A DNA stretch of 64,000 bases. Source: Ancylomarina euxina (GTDB taxonomy: Bacteria; Bacteroidota; Bacteroidia; Bacteroidales; Marinifilaceae). Shown here piece by piece: positions 27,670-36,421 of the stretch. Each line of letters opens with the position of its first letter. Position 1 is the stretch's first letter. The notes below the pieces were generated by a model, which was given only the letters and a program-made list of their open reading frames with translations, was not told the DNA's origin and ran no database searches. The stretch covers positions 124,001 through 188,000 of the forward strand of contig NZ_QQWG01000001.1 of assembly GCF_003863355.1 (NCBI RefSeq). The letters run 5' to 3'. A program made the position numbers and the translations under genes.

Positions 27670-28935
27670 ATGATGATTGAAAATAAGGGACGTAAGGAAA
27701 TGTTTCCAGAGGTTACAGACGAGCAGTGGAACGATTGGAGATGGCAGGTAAGAAACCGTATCGAAACTCTAAAAGATCTTAAGAAGTACATCAACCTAAC
27801 TGCTGATGAAGAAGAAGGTGTTAAGACGTCATTGGCAACATTGCGTATGGCTATTACACCCTATTATTTATCTCTTGTAGATGTAAATAATCCAGAATGT
27901 CCTGTTCGTAAGCAGGCTATTCCTACAGGATTGGAAGTTCATCATGCAGATGCTGACCTACTAGATCCATTGCACGAGGATGAGGATTCTCCAGTTCCTG
28001 GTTTAACTCACCGTTATCCAGATCGTGTATTATTCCTGATCACTGATATGTGTTCAATGTATTGTCGTCACTGTACCCGTCGTCGTTTTGCAGGTCAGTC
28101 TGATGCTTCTACGCCACAGGATAATATCGAGAAGGCAATCGAGTACATCAGAAACACACCGCAGGTTAGAGACGTTGTTCTTTCTGGTGGTGATGCTTTA
28201 TTGATTGGTGATGATAAATTGGAATACATTATAAGCTCATTACGCGCTATTCCTCATGTTGAGATCATTCGTATCGGTACACGTACGCCTGTTGTATTGC
28301 CACAACGTATTACCGAAGGATTGGTTAACATGCTTAAGAAATACCATCCAGTATGGGTGAATACTCACTTCAATCACTCTGACGAGATGACTTCAGAGGC
28401 TAAGGAAGCTGTTGCTCGTTTAGCCAATGCTGGTGTACCTTTGGGTAATCAGTCTGTATTGTTGAAAGGTATTAACGACTGTGTACACGTAATGAAGAAA
28501 TTGGTTCACAACTTGGTAATGAACCGTATTCGTCCTTACTACATTTACCAGTGTGACCTTTCAATGGGTCTTGAGCACTTTAGAACTCCGGTTTCTAAGG
28601 GTATCGAGATTATTGAGAGTCTCCGTGGTCATACTTCTGGATTTGCAGTACCTACTTTTGTAGTTGATGCTCCAGGTGGTGGAGGTAAAATTCCAGTTAT
28701 GCCTCAGTATGTTGTTTCTCAGAGTCCTTCTAAAGTGATTTTGCGTAACTTCGAGGGTGTCATTACAACTTATACCGAACCTAAAGGTTATACTGAAAAT
28801 TGTCACTGTCCAGAATGTTCTGATCATAAACAACCAGAAGGTGTAGCTTCTTTGCTTGATGGTAGTCGATTGGCTATTGAGCCATCTTTATTGCAACGTA
28901 AAGAGAGAAACAAAAAAGTTGAATGCCTTTCATAA
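27670..28935 (+). CDS. kamA: L-lysine 2,3-aminomutase
   Basis: A radical-SAM, PLP-dependent enzyme converting L-lysine to L-beta-lysine. With the start at ATG 27670 (421 residues; a TTG at 27652 adds six), the 4Fe-4S cysteines are C128, C132 and C135 in MCSMYCRHCTRRRF, and the PLP lysine is K340 in DAPGGGGKIPV. Both are offset by +3 from the Clostridium subterminale numbering I recall (C125/C129/C132, K337). The C-terminal CHCPECSD cysteines fit the zinc site. The last codons overlap kamB by 13 nt. Confidence 0.97.
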   Translation: MMIENKGRKEMFPEVTDEQWNDWRWQVRNRIETLKDLKKYINLTADEEEGVKTSLATLRMAITPYYLSLVDVNNPECPVRKQAIPTGLEVHHADADLLDPLHEDEDSPVPGLTHRYPDRVLFLITDMCSMYCRHCTRRRFAGQSDASTPQDNIEKAIEYIRNTPQVRDVVLSGGDALLIGDDKLEYIISSLRAIPHVEIIRIGTRTPVVLPQRITEGLVNMLKKYHPVWVNTHFNHSDEMTSEAKEAVARLANAGVPLGNQSVLLKGINDCVHVMKKLVHNLVMNRIRPYYIYQCDLSMGLEHFRTPVSKGIEIIESLRGHTSGFAVPTFVVDAPGGGGKIPVMPQYVVSQSPSKVILRNFEGVITTYTEPKGYTENCHCPECSDHKQPEGVASLLDGSRLAIEPSLLQRKERNKKVECLS

Positions 28936-29975
28936 AGGAAATAGAGAAATACAGAAGTCTATCCATTGTTGGACTTGAAAAAAATACCGGGAAAACCGAG
29001 TGTTTGAATTATGTGCTGTCGCGATTGAGCGGCAGCACTAAACAAATTGCTCTGACTTCCATTGGTATTGATGGTGAAAATTCCGACTTGGTAACTCAAA
29101 CTCACAAGCCTGAAATAGAGGTTCATGAGGGGATGATTTTTGTGACTTCTGAATTGCATTATCAAAAGAAAAAAGTGCTTGCTGAGATTTTGGATGTCAG
29201 CAGCCAAACAACCTCTTTGGGGCGATTGGTGACGGCAAAAGCAAAATCAAGTGACAAGGTGATGATCTCTGGTCCAGCTAGCAATGCTGCTATTAAGGAC
29301 TTAATCTCACAAATGAGAAACTTTAATGTTGACATAACTCTGGTTGACGGGGCTTTATCACGTAAAAGTTTGGGATCGCCTGCAGTAACCGATGCCATGA
29401 TTTTGGCTACTGGGGCAGCGCTATCGGCAAACATCCCACAACTGGTTTATAAAACCAATTACACCTATGATCTGATAAGTTTAAAGGCTGTAGGTGATGA
29501 GTTGAAAGAGCGTTTGTTGCCTATACAGAAAGGCATTTGGACAATTTCAGAAGAAGGAGAGCTTTTCGATTTAGAAATTGAATCTGTTTTATTGATAGAA
29601 AAAGCTAAAGATAAACTCTTTACACAAGGGAATCGGATCTTCGTAAATGGTGCGATTACTGATAAGTTTTTGAATTTTCTAAGGATTCAGAAACAAATAA
29701 AAGAAATTGAGATTATTGTTCGGGATTTTACGAGGATATTTGCCTCCCCCGAGACATACTATGCCTTTATAAAACGAGGCGGAAGGATTAAAGTCCTTCA
29801 GAAAACAAAGTTGATAGCGGTTTGTATTAATCCAGTATCGCCAGATGGTTATTGTTTAAATTCTGATGAATTAAAGCAAGCAATGGAAGAAAAGCTGAAA
29901 TTGCCAATCTACAATGTAAGAGAATTAAACGGACATTTAGTGGAATCGAAGTGTGATTCAAGAATAGATCGATAA
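28923..29975 (+). CDS. kamB: lysine 5,6-aminomutase reactivase subunit KamB
   Basis: A 350-residue protein of the KamB family, thought to form with KamC a reactivating factor for the B12-dependent KamDE. A P-loop-like GLEKNTGKTE is at residues 17-26, and a DGALSRKSLGSPAVTDAMILATGAA stretch (only partly quoted as motif) lies mid-protein. The start codon lies inside the end of kamA, and the stop is followed at once by the kamC ATG, so the three genes are tightly coupled. The reactivase role is established knowledge at family level, not shown by the sequence itself. Confidence 0.85.
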   Translation: MPFIKEIEKYRSLSIVGLEKNTGKTECLNYVLSRLSGSTKQIALTSIGIDGENSDLVTQTHKPEIEVHEGMIFVTSELHYQKKKVLAEILDVSSQTTSLGRLVTAKAKSSDKVMISGPASNAAIKDLISQMRNFNVDITLVDGALSRKSLGSPAVTDAMILATGAALSANIPQLVYKTNYTYDLISLKAVGDELKERLLPIQKGIWTISEEGELFDLEIESVLLIEKAKDKLFTQGNRIFVNGAITDKFLNFLRIQKQIKEIEIIVRDFTRIFASPETYYAFIKRGGRIKVLQKTKLIAVCINPVSPDGYCLNSDELKQAMEEKLKLPIYNVRELNGHLVESKCDSRIDR

Positions 29976-31385
29976 ATGAAATTAAGAACTGCCATATCTC
30001 AAGTAAAAGGTCTTCAACATTTGGTGGAGAGTATGCAGCTACAATCCAGTTTGGGAAAGCGCTACTTGCTTGATACGTTCATGATGTATCAGTCTAATAA
30101 GATTAATCAGGAACTTGATTTGGTCAATCATATTTACTCAATATTAAGAGGTAAGAATGTAGGGCTCATTCATAAAATTCAGACCAAACTCATGCAAGTG
30201 CGTGACATCAAGGGAAGCGTTAAAAATATCATGTCAAACTTAGTTTTAGATGATATTGAGCTTTTCGAGATCAAATCTTTCGCACTCGTCTCTGATGAGA
30301 TACTTAAACTGCAAAATGAGTTTGAAACCACATTGATTGAGATCCCAGATTTGAATTCTATAATTTCAATTTTAGATCCTGAGAATAATAGGATTCCTTC
30401 ATTCTATATTTACGATTCTTATTCTAGTGAATTAGCTGGTATTCGAAAGGAAATTAAAAAATTAAAGACTGCTATAAAAGCTGATCCGGAAAGATATACT
30501 GGACAGAATTTAGAGGCCTTATTAAGTCAATCAGAAGAAATAGAAGCAGAGGTTAGAGGTAGAATATGTGAAAAGCTTTATCCATTTGCAAGTGAGCTGG
30601 AAAGAGCTCTAAACCAAGTGGCCCATCTCGATGTGATTATTGCAAAAGCGATACTAGCTAATAATTTTGCATTCACTCGTGCCCATATCTCAGATTCTAC
30701 TACAGAATATAAAGCAATGTTTCATCCTCAAATAAGAGAAACTCTGGCTTTATCAAATAAAAAATTTCAAGCCATTGATATCAAGTTGAATCATTCGGTT
30801 TGTTTTATAACAGGTGCTAATATGGCTGGTAAGACAGTTATTTTAAAAACCTTAGCACTATGCCAATACCTTTTGCAGTTTGGTTTTTTTGTTCCAGCGC
30901 AATTGGCCCATATCTCTTTAGTCCATCGAATTTTAGTTTCGGTTGGAGATGATCAATCAGAGCAAAATGGTTTATCGTCTTTTGCTTCTGAAATGGTGAA
31001 GATTAATGAAATGGTTGAGGCATCAATTAAGAAAGAGAATGTCTTGGTTCTAGTTGACGAATTAGCTAGAACAACCAACCCAACTGAAGGAAGAGCTATT
31101 GTGAATGCAGTCGCCGAGATTTTTAATGAGAATCAAACCTTATCAGTTGTCACAACTCACTATAGTAATTTGAACTCAGATTGCCGAAAATTGAGAGTAA
31201 AAGGTTTGGATAAAGACTTTAAGGCGGGAGAGATAAATAGAAATAATATAAATGATTATATGGATTATTCTTTGATAGAAGATGATGACTTAAAAGTGCC
31301 ACATGAAGCACTTCGCATCGCTGGAATATTGGGAATTAATCAACAAATCATAGAGAAAGCAAATAATAATTTGCTAAACAAATGA
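29976..31385 (+). CDS. kamC: lysine 5,6-aminomutase reactivase ATPase KamC (MutS-like)
   Basis: A 469-residue ATPase related in its C-terminal half to MutS: Walker A GANMAGKT at 280-287, Walker B LVLVDELART with D361-E362, and a signature region DDQSEQNGLSSFASEM between. The MutS DNA mismatch-recognition domain is absent; the N-terminal half is helical. It is often misnamed a DNA repair protein. Its position between kamB and kamD, abutting kamB with no gap, supports a role in removing damaged cobalamin from KamDE by ATP hydrolysis. Confidence 0.87.
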   Translation: MKLRTAISQVKGLQHLVESMQLQSSLGKRYLLDTFMMYQSNKINQELDLVNHIYSILRGKNVGLIHKIQTKLMQVRDIKGSVKNIMSNLVLDDIELFEIKSFALVSDEILKLQNEFETTLIEIPDLNSIISILDPENNRIPSFYIYDSYSSELAGIRKEIKKLKTAIKADPERYTGQNLEALLSQSEEIEAEVRGRICEKLYPFASELERALNQVAHLDVIIAKAILANNFAFTRAHISDSTTEYKAMFHPQIRETLALSNKKFQAIDIKLNHSVCFITGANMAGKTVILKTLALCQYLLQFGFFVPAQLAHISLVHRILVSVGDDQSEQNGLSSFASEMVKINEMVEASIKKENVLVLVDELARTTNPTEGRAIVNAVAEIFNENQTLSVVTTHYSNLNSDCRKLRVKGLDKDFKAGEINRNNINDYMDYSLIEDDDLKVPHEALRIAGILGINQQIIEKANNNLLNK

Positions 31386-31387
31386 TA

Positions 31388-31435
31388 AAACCTGACAGGT
31401 TTTATCTACTTGATGGGAATTAACCTGTCAGGTTT
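31388..31435 (+). repeat. REP-like hairpin in the kamC/kamD spacer
   Basis: AAACCTGACAGGTT (31388-31401) and AACCTGTCAGGTTT (31422-31435) are perfect 14-nt arms, each also nearly self-palindromic (CCTGACAGG). This resembles short dispersed palindromes of Bacteroidota and, loosely, the AAACCTGACGG motif of the transposase-linked repeats at 39.9 kb. Confidence 0.65.
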
Positions 31436-31482
31436 GGAAAAAAAAAGAGAAACAAAATCATATATCTAAACATAGAACAAAA

Positions 31483-33033
31483 ATGCAAAGGAGTAAACTA
31501 GGTCTTGACTTTGATAAAGTTAACTACGCAAAGGGCGTTTCGAGAAAGATTGCTGACAACGTTCAGGAGTTTGTAGAGGGTTACACAACTGTAGCTGTAG
31601 AGCGTACCTTGTGTCGTCTTTTGGGGATTGATGGTGTTGACAACAACGAAGTTCCTCTACCTAATGTTGTTGTTGATGAGATTAAGGATAAGGGCGTTCT
31701 TAACCAGGGTGTTATGTATTTTCTTGGGAATGCGGTGATTGAAGCAGGATTAAATCCACAACAAGCTGCTGAGAAAATTTCGTCTGGTGAATTGGATATC
31801 ACTCAATTGCCATCTCACTCTGTTGAAGAGGCTCATGAGGCTCTTAAGCCATATATCACTGATTGTATTGATAAAATTAAGGCTCGTAAAGCAAAGCGCG
31901 ACAACTACATTGCAACCATAGGTGAAGGTCCTAAGCCATATCTATATGTAATTGTAGCGACAGGTAATATCTACGAAGATGTGGTTCAAGCTGAAGCTGC
32001 TGCTCGTCAGGGTGCTGATATTATTGCCGTAATTCGTACAACAGGTCAGTCATTACTTGACTATGTGCCTTACGGTGCAACTACTGAAGGTTTCGGTGGT
32101 ACTGTTGCAACTCAGGAGAACTTCCGTATTATGCGTACTCACCTTGACAAGATTGGTGAAGAAGAAGGCAGATATATCCGTTTGTGTAACTACTGTTCTG
32201 GTTTATGTATGCCTGAAATTGCAGCTATGGGTGCTCTTGAAGGTTTAGATGTGATGTTGAACGATGCGCTTTACGGTATCCTTTTCCGTGATATCAACAT
32301 GCAACGTACACTTGTCGATCAGTATTTCTCAAGAGTATTGAATGGTTTCGCAGGTGTAATTATTAATACAGGTGAAGATAACTACCTAACTACTGCCGAT
32401 GCTTTCGACGAGGCTCACACCGTATTGGCTTCTGACTTTATTAACGAGCAATTGGCTCTTATTGCAGATCTTCCAGAAGAGCAAATGGGATTAGGTCACG
32501 CTTTTGAAATGGAACCTGGACTAGAGAATGGTTTCCTTTATGAATTGGCACAAGCACAAATGACTCGTGAGATCTTCCCTAAGGCGCCTCTTAAGTATAT
32601 GCCTCCAACAAAATTCATGACAGGTAATATCTTCAAAGGAAACGTACAGGATGCTTTGTTTAATCAGATTTCAATCTGGACTGGACAGGGAATTCAACTT
32701 TTGGGTATGTTGACTGAAGCGATTCACACACCTTTCATGTCTGATCGTTACCTTTCACTTGAGAATGCTAAGTACATTTTCAACAATATGAAGAACATTG
32801 GTGATGAGGTTGAGTTTAAAGAAGGTGGTATTATTCGAAATAGAGCTCAAAAGATTCTTGGAGATTCTATTGAATTGCTTGAGAAGATTGAGCAAGAAGG
32901 CTTATTTACTGCTTTGGAGAAAGGTATTTTTGCCGCGATTAAGCGTCCAAAGAATGGTGGTAAAGGTCTTGATGGTGTTGTGGAAAAAGGAAGCAACTAC
33001 TTCAACCCTTTTGTAGCTTTAATGAAAAAGTAG
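31483..33033 (+). CDS. kamD: lysine 5,6-aminomutase, alpha subunit
   Basis: A 516-residue KamD, the large TIM-barrel subunit of the adenosylcobalamin- and PLP-dependent enzyme that moves the 6-amino group of beta-lysine to C5. The N-terminal SKLGLDFDKVNYAKGVSRKIA and the YGATTEGFGGTVATQENFRIM segment are typical. Together with kamE it forms the alpha2beta2 holoenzyme. The length agrees with the family (about 515-520). It is separated from kamE by 172 AT-rich nt with no clear hairpin. Confidence 0.96.
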   Translation: MQRSKLGLDFDKVNYAKGVSRKIADNVQEFVEGYTTVAVERTLCRLLGIDGVDNNEVPLPNVVVDEIKDKGVLNQGVMYFLGNAVIEAGLNPQQAAEKISSGELDITQLPSHSVEEAHEALKPYITDCIDKIKARKAKRDNYIATIGEGPKPYLYVIVATGNIYEDVVQAEAAARQGADIIAVIRTTGQSLLDYVPYGATTEGFGGTVATQENFRIMRTHLDKIGEEEGRYIRLCNYCSGLCMPEIAAMGALEGLDVMLNDALYGILFRDINMQRTLVDQYFSRVLNGFAGVIINTGEDNYLTTADAFDEAHTVLASDFINEQLALIADLPEEQMGLGHAFEMEPGLENGFLYELAQAQMTREIFPKAPLKYMPPTKFMTGNIFKGNVQDALFNQISIWTGQGIQLLGMLTEAIHTPFMSDRYLSLENAKYIFNNMKNIGDEVEFKEGGIIRNRAQKILGDSIELLEKIEQEGLFTALEKGIFAAIKRPKNGGKGLDGVVEKGSNYFNPFVALMKK

Positions 33034-33205
33034 ATGTTAGATTCTAGAATTGAGATATGAGAAAAATTTGTGTTTCAATCTTGGATTTCTAATTGTGTTT
33101 TAAAGATAAGTTTATATTGTAAAAAGAGTTTGATGACGAATTGGTTTTGAGTTGAATGAGTTCTCAAATCTATAATCTGAAATCTCTGATCTAAAAATAA
33201 ATAAA

Positions 33206-33994
33206 ATGAGTGGAGGACTTTATTCTACCAATTCGAATGAATTCGATAAGACCTTAGATCTAACAAAAATTAAGCCTTACGGCGATACCATGAATGATGG
33301 TAAAACACAGGTGAGTTTCACACTTCCTGTAGCTAAAGGTGAAGAGGCGATTGAGGCCGCTAAGCAGATGATGAGAAAAATGGGTTTTGAAGATATCCAA
33401 GTGGTATTCGTTCAAGAGCTAATGGAAGGTTTCACCTTTTTCAACTGTTATGGTAGTTCTATTCATACCGTTGATTATACAACTATCGTGGTACCAAAAG
33501 TAGAATCAACGACTATGGATATGCACGAAACGGATGATTTCATTAAGGAAAACATCGGACGTAAGGTTGTGGTTGTAGGTGCCAGTACGGGTACAGATGC
33601 TCACACTGTAGGTATCGATGCCATTATGAATATGAAAGGTTTTGCAGGTCACTATGGTTTGGAGCGTTACGATATGGTAGAGGCTCTAAATATGGGATCA
33701 CAGGTACCTAATGAAGAATTCATCGCTAAAGCTATCGAAATGAAAGCGGATGTTCTTTTGGTGTCGCAAACCGTAACTCAAAAAGATGTTCACATTCAAA
33801 ACCTTGTTGAACTGGTTGAAATGCTTGAAGCAGAAGGCTTGCGTGATAAGGTCATTTTGATTTGTGGTGGACCTCGTTTATCACACGAATTAGCTAAAGA
33901 GCTTGGATACGATGCTGGTTTCGGTATGAATAAATATGCTGATGACGTGGCTTCATATATGGCTCAGGAACTTGACAGAAGAATCAACCAATAG
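33206..33994 (+). CDS. kamE: lysine 5,6-aminomutase, beta subunit (B12- and PLP-binding)
   Basis: A 262-residue KamE with the cobalamin base-off motif D131-A-H133-T-V-G136, where H133 is the lower axial cobalt ligand, and K144 eight residues further, the PLP Schiff-base lysine. H133 and K144 coincide with the numbering I recall for the Clostridium sticklandii enzyme. A Rossmann domain continues with LLVSQTVTQKDVHIQNL. All key residues are present, so the enzyme should be functional given B12 supply. A stem-loop follows before the second CoA-transferase subunit. Confidence 0.96.
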   Translation: MSGGLYSTNSNEFDKTLDLTKIKPYGDTMNDGKTQVSFTLPVAKGEEAIEAAKQMMRKMGFEDIQVVFVQELMEGFTFFNCYGSSIHTVDYTTIVVPKVESTTMDMHETDDFIKENIGRKVVVVGASTGTDAHTVGIDAIMNMKGFAGHYGLERYDMVEALNMGSQVPNEEFIAKAIEMKADVLLVSQTVTQKDVHIQNLVELVEMLEAEGLRDKVILICGGPRLSHELAKELGYDAGFGMNKYADDVASYMAQELDRRINQ

Positions 33995-34000
33995 ACTTAT

Positions 34001-34041
34001 AATTTTGGTACATACACAGCATGCTGTGTCTCTATCAAAAT
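34001..34041 (+). repeat. two-part stem-loop in the kamE/coA-transferase B spacer
   Basis: The perfect 16-nt palindrome ACACAGCATGCTGTGT (34014-34029) is enclosed by ATTTTGGTA and TATCAAAAT, which pair with one G-U. It is the strongest structure in this 69-nt spacer. Confidence 0.6.
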
Positions 34042-34063
34042 ATAAACAAAACAACATACCACA

Positions 34064-34726
34064 ATGGATAAAAAAGAAATCAGAGAGATTATCGCTAAGC
34101 GTTCAGCTCTCGAATTGCAAGATGGTGATGTAGTAAACTTAGGAATTGGTTTACCTACATTCATTCCTAATTATGTCCCTGAAAATGTCAATGTTATTCT
34201 TCAGTCGGAGAATGGTTTATTAGGCATGGGTGCTGTTCCAGCCGAAGGTGAAGAAGATAAGGATTTTGTTAACGCTGGTGGCGGGCACATAACTTACAAG
34301 CAAGGTGCGAGTAGTTTCGATTCTGCAGCTTCTTTTGCTATTATCCGAGGTGGACATGTTGATGTAACCTTCTTAGGAGCTCTTCAGGTTGATGAAAAAG
34401 GAAACCTTGCTAACTGGATGATTCCAGGTAAAAAAACACCGGGGATGGGTGGCGCAATGGATCTTATTGTAGGTGCTAAGCGTGTTATTCTTTCAATGGA
34501 ACATACCGCTAGAGGGAATCACAAGATTATGACTCTTTGTGATTTACCACTTACTGCAGCAGGACAAGTTGAAATGATTATCACTGAAATGGGAGTCATG
34601 AAAATTACACCAGAGGGCATTCTTCTAACAGAGATCAATCCGATGTTTAGTGTTGAGCAAGTACAAGAAGCGACTAATGCAAAATTGATTATTGCTGAGG
34701 ATCTAGCTGAAATGAAACAAGCCTAA
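34064..34726 (+). CDS. butyryl-CoA:acetoacetate CoA-transferase, subunit B (AtoA-like)
   Basis: Beta subunit, 220 residues, partner of the product at 24412. LQDGDVVNLGIGLPTFIPNYV and ILQSENGLLGMG are family marks; the Glu of SENG forms the covalent glutamyl-CoA intermediate. MTLCDLPLTAAGQVEMIITEMGVM is also typical (partial quote of the C-terminal domain). Placed after kamE, at the far end of the cluster from subunit A, before the thiolase that uses its acetoacetyl-CoA product. Confidence 0.92.
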   Translation: MDKKEIREIIAKRSALELQDGDVVNLGIGLPTFIPNYVPENVNVILQSENGLLGMGAVPAEGEEDKDFVNAGGGHITYKQGASSFDSAASFAIIRGGHVDVTFLGALQVDEKGNLANWMIPGKKTPGMGGAMDLIVGAKRVILSMEHTARGNHKIMTLCDLPLTAAGQVEMIITEMGVMKITPEGILLTEINPMFSVEQVQEATNAKLIIAEDLAEMKQA

Positions 34727-34734
34727 TATAGGAT

Positions 34735-34845
34735 GGTTAACGATTAGTGATGAGTAATTAATAATAATTATAAATCATTATTCATTTCATTCAACCCATT
34801 TACTTTTAAATTAATAATTGCTAATCATTAATTGTCAATTACAAA
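34735..34845 (+). repeat. repeat-rich spacer before the thiolase gene
   Basis: The spacer shares CGATTAGTGATGAGTAATTA-like sequence (34741 on) and an exact 17-nt match (34817-34833) with the kce/kdd spacer, here interrupted by about 50 nt. The hairpin is less perfect than in the other copy. Confidence 0.5.
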
Positions 34846-34849
34846 CGTC

Positions 34850-36055
34850 ATGAGCAAAGTATATATTGTTGCAGCCAAAAGAACGGCTGTAGGTAAATTT
34901 TTAGGAAGTCTAACTCCAGTTACCGCTGCTGATTTAGCTGCAGGAGTTATCAAAAATATTATTGAGGAAACTAAGATCGATGCTTCTCAACTTGATGAAG
35001 TTGTTGTGGGAAATATCCTAATGGCAGGTCAAGGGCAGGGGGTTGCTCGTCAGGCTTCAATTAAAGCGGGTATACCTCAGGAGGTTCCAGCTTATGGAAT
35101 CAACATGATTTGTGGTTCAGGAATGAAGACAATCAACCTAGCATATGCTAACATCAAATCAGGTGAAGCGAATATGATTATTGCTGGTGGTACTGAGAAT
35201 ATGTCGCAAGCAGGTTTCGTTATGCCAGGTACGGTTCGTGGTGGACACAAAATGATGGATCTTAAAGCTGTTGATCACATGGTATTTGACGGTTTGACTG
35301 ATGCTTTCGAAGGTTACCATATGGGGATTACTGCTGAAAACATTGCAGAGAAATTCAATATATCTAAACTTGAACAAGATGCTTTTGCATTTGCTTCTCA
35401 GCAAAAAGCAATGGCAGCACAAGATGCGGGTCATTTCAAGAATGAGATTGTTCCTGTAGAGATCAAAACTCGCAAGGAAACCATTATTTTTGATGCTGAT
35501 GAATTTATCAACCGCAGAACAAGTCTGGATGCTTTAACTGGTTTACGTCCTGCTTTCAAGAAGGATGGTACTGTTACCGCTGGTAATGCTTCAGGTATTA
35601 ACGATGGTGCCGCTTTCGTATTAGTCGCTTCTGAAGAGGCTGTAAAAGAGCATAACTTAACACCTATTGCTGAGATTGTAGCAACGGGTCAAGGTGGTGT
35701 AGATCCAGCTATCATGGGTATGGGACCAGTTCCTGCTATCGCTAATGCTTTGAAAAAGGCGGGTATGAAATTAACTGACATGGAAGTGTTGGAATTGAAT
35801 GAAGCTTTTGCAGCTCAATCATTAGGTGTGGTTAAGCAATTGTGCGAAGATCATGGTGTTGCTCCTGAGTTCTTCTTAGAAAGATGTAATGTCAATGGTG
35901 GAGCTATTGCATTAGGTCATCCAATTGGAGCATCAGGTACACGTATCACTGTAAGTTTGATTCACGAAATGAAACGTACAAATAAGCAATTCGGTTTAGC
36001 ATCACTTTGTATTGGTGGTGGTATGGGAACTGCTTTAATTCTTAAGAACGTTTAA
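34850..36055 (+). CDS. acetyl-CoA C-acetyltransferase (thiolase)
   Basis: A 401-residue biosynthetic/degradative thiolase that splits acetoacetyl-CoA into two acetyl-CoA, which feed Kce and ATP formation through acetate. Active-site Cys is C88 in MICGSGMKTIN, the His is in NGGAIALGHPIGASGTR, and the second Cys is in LCIGGGMG. The start is ATG 34850 (MSKVYIVAAKRTAVGKF); a TTG six codons earlier is less likely. It is followed by a strong terminator, which ends the first transcription unit of the cluster. Confidence 0.95.
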   Translation: MSKVYIVAAKRTAVGKFLGSLTPVTAADLAAGVIKNIIEETKIDASQLDEVVVGNILMAGQGQGVARQASIKAGIPQEVPAYGINMICGSGMKTINLAYANIKSGEANMIIAGGTENMSQAGFVMPGTVRGGHKMMDLKAVDHMVFDGLTDAFEGYHMGITAENIAEKFNISKLEQDAFAFASQQKAMAAQDAGHFKNEIVPVEIKTRKETIIFDADEFINRRTSLDALTGLRPAFKKDGTVTAGNASGINDGAAFVLVASEEAVKEHNLTPIAEIVATGQGGVDPAIMGMGPVPAIANALKKAGMKLTDMEVLELNEAFAAQSLGVVKQLCEDHGVAPEFFLERCNVNGGAIALGHPIGASGTRITVSLIHEMKRTNKQFGLASLCIGGGMGTALILKNV

Positions 36056-36117
36056 TAGAATTTTAAGTATATATTGAGGTTAGATCTTTGTTAGCTTTAG
36101 TCTTAATTTAAAATATA

Positions 36118-36158
36118 ATCGGCTGTTGGTTTTTAAAAACCAATAGCCGATTTTTTTT
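36118..36158 (+). terminator. terminator after the thiolase gene
   Basis: ATCGGCTGTTGGTTTTT and AAAAACCAATAGCCGAT form a 17-bp stem with one G-T pair, followed by T8. The gap from here to 36421 is AT-rich; nothing else was recognised in it. Confidence 0.9.
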
Positions 36159-36421
36159 GTTCGGCTAGCTAGCGTAAAAATGGAAATAAGCAAGAGTCTT
36201 ATATTTTTAGTAATTCAGTTATTTACGCAATGTTCTGTTAAATAATTAACACCTTGTGTTGTTTGTGTTGAGAAAATGTAATTTTCTGATATATAACATA
36301 TCATGTTGTATCGAAATTCGTTTTTACTGAGCTTTCTTTGCATTGAAAATTAGCAATTAAAGAATTTTTTCCGGATTGAGCCAAACTTGATCTGAAACTT
36401 AAATTTTGTAATAATACATTA

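Noticed and set aside
29976-31385. DNA mismatch repair protein MutS
   Set aside because: Lacks the mismatch-recognition domain and sits within the lysine aminomutase genes; KamC fits better.
35159-35434. 91-residue reading frame antisense to the thiolase
   Set aside because: Shadow of a strongly supported coding region; no independent evidence.
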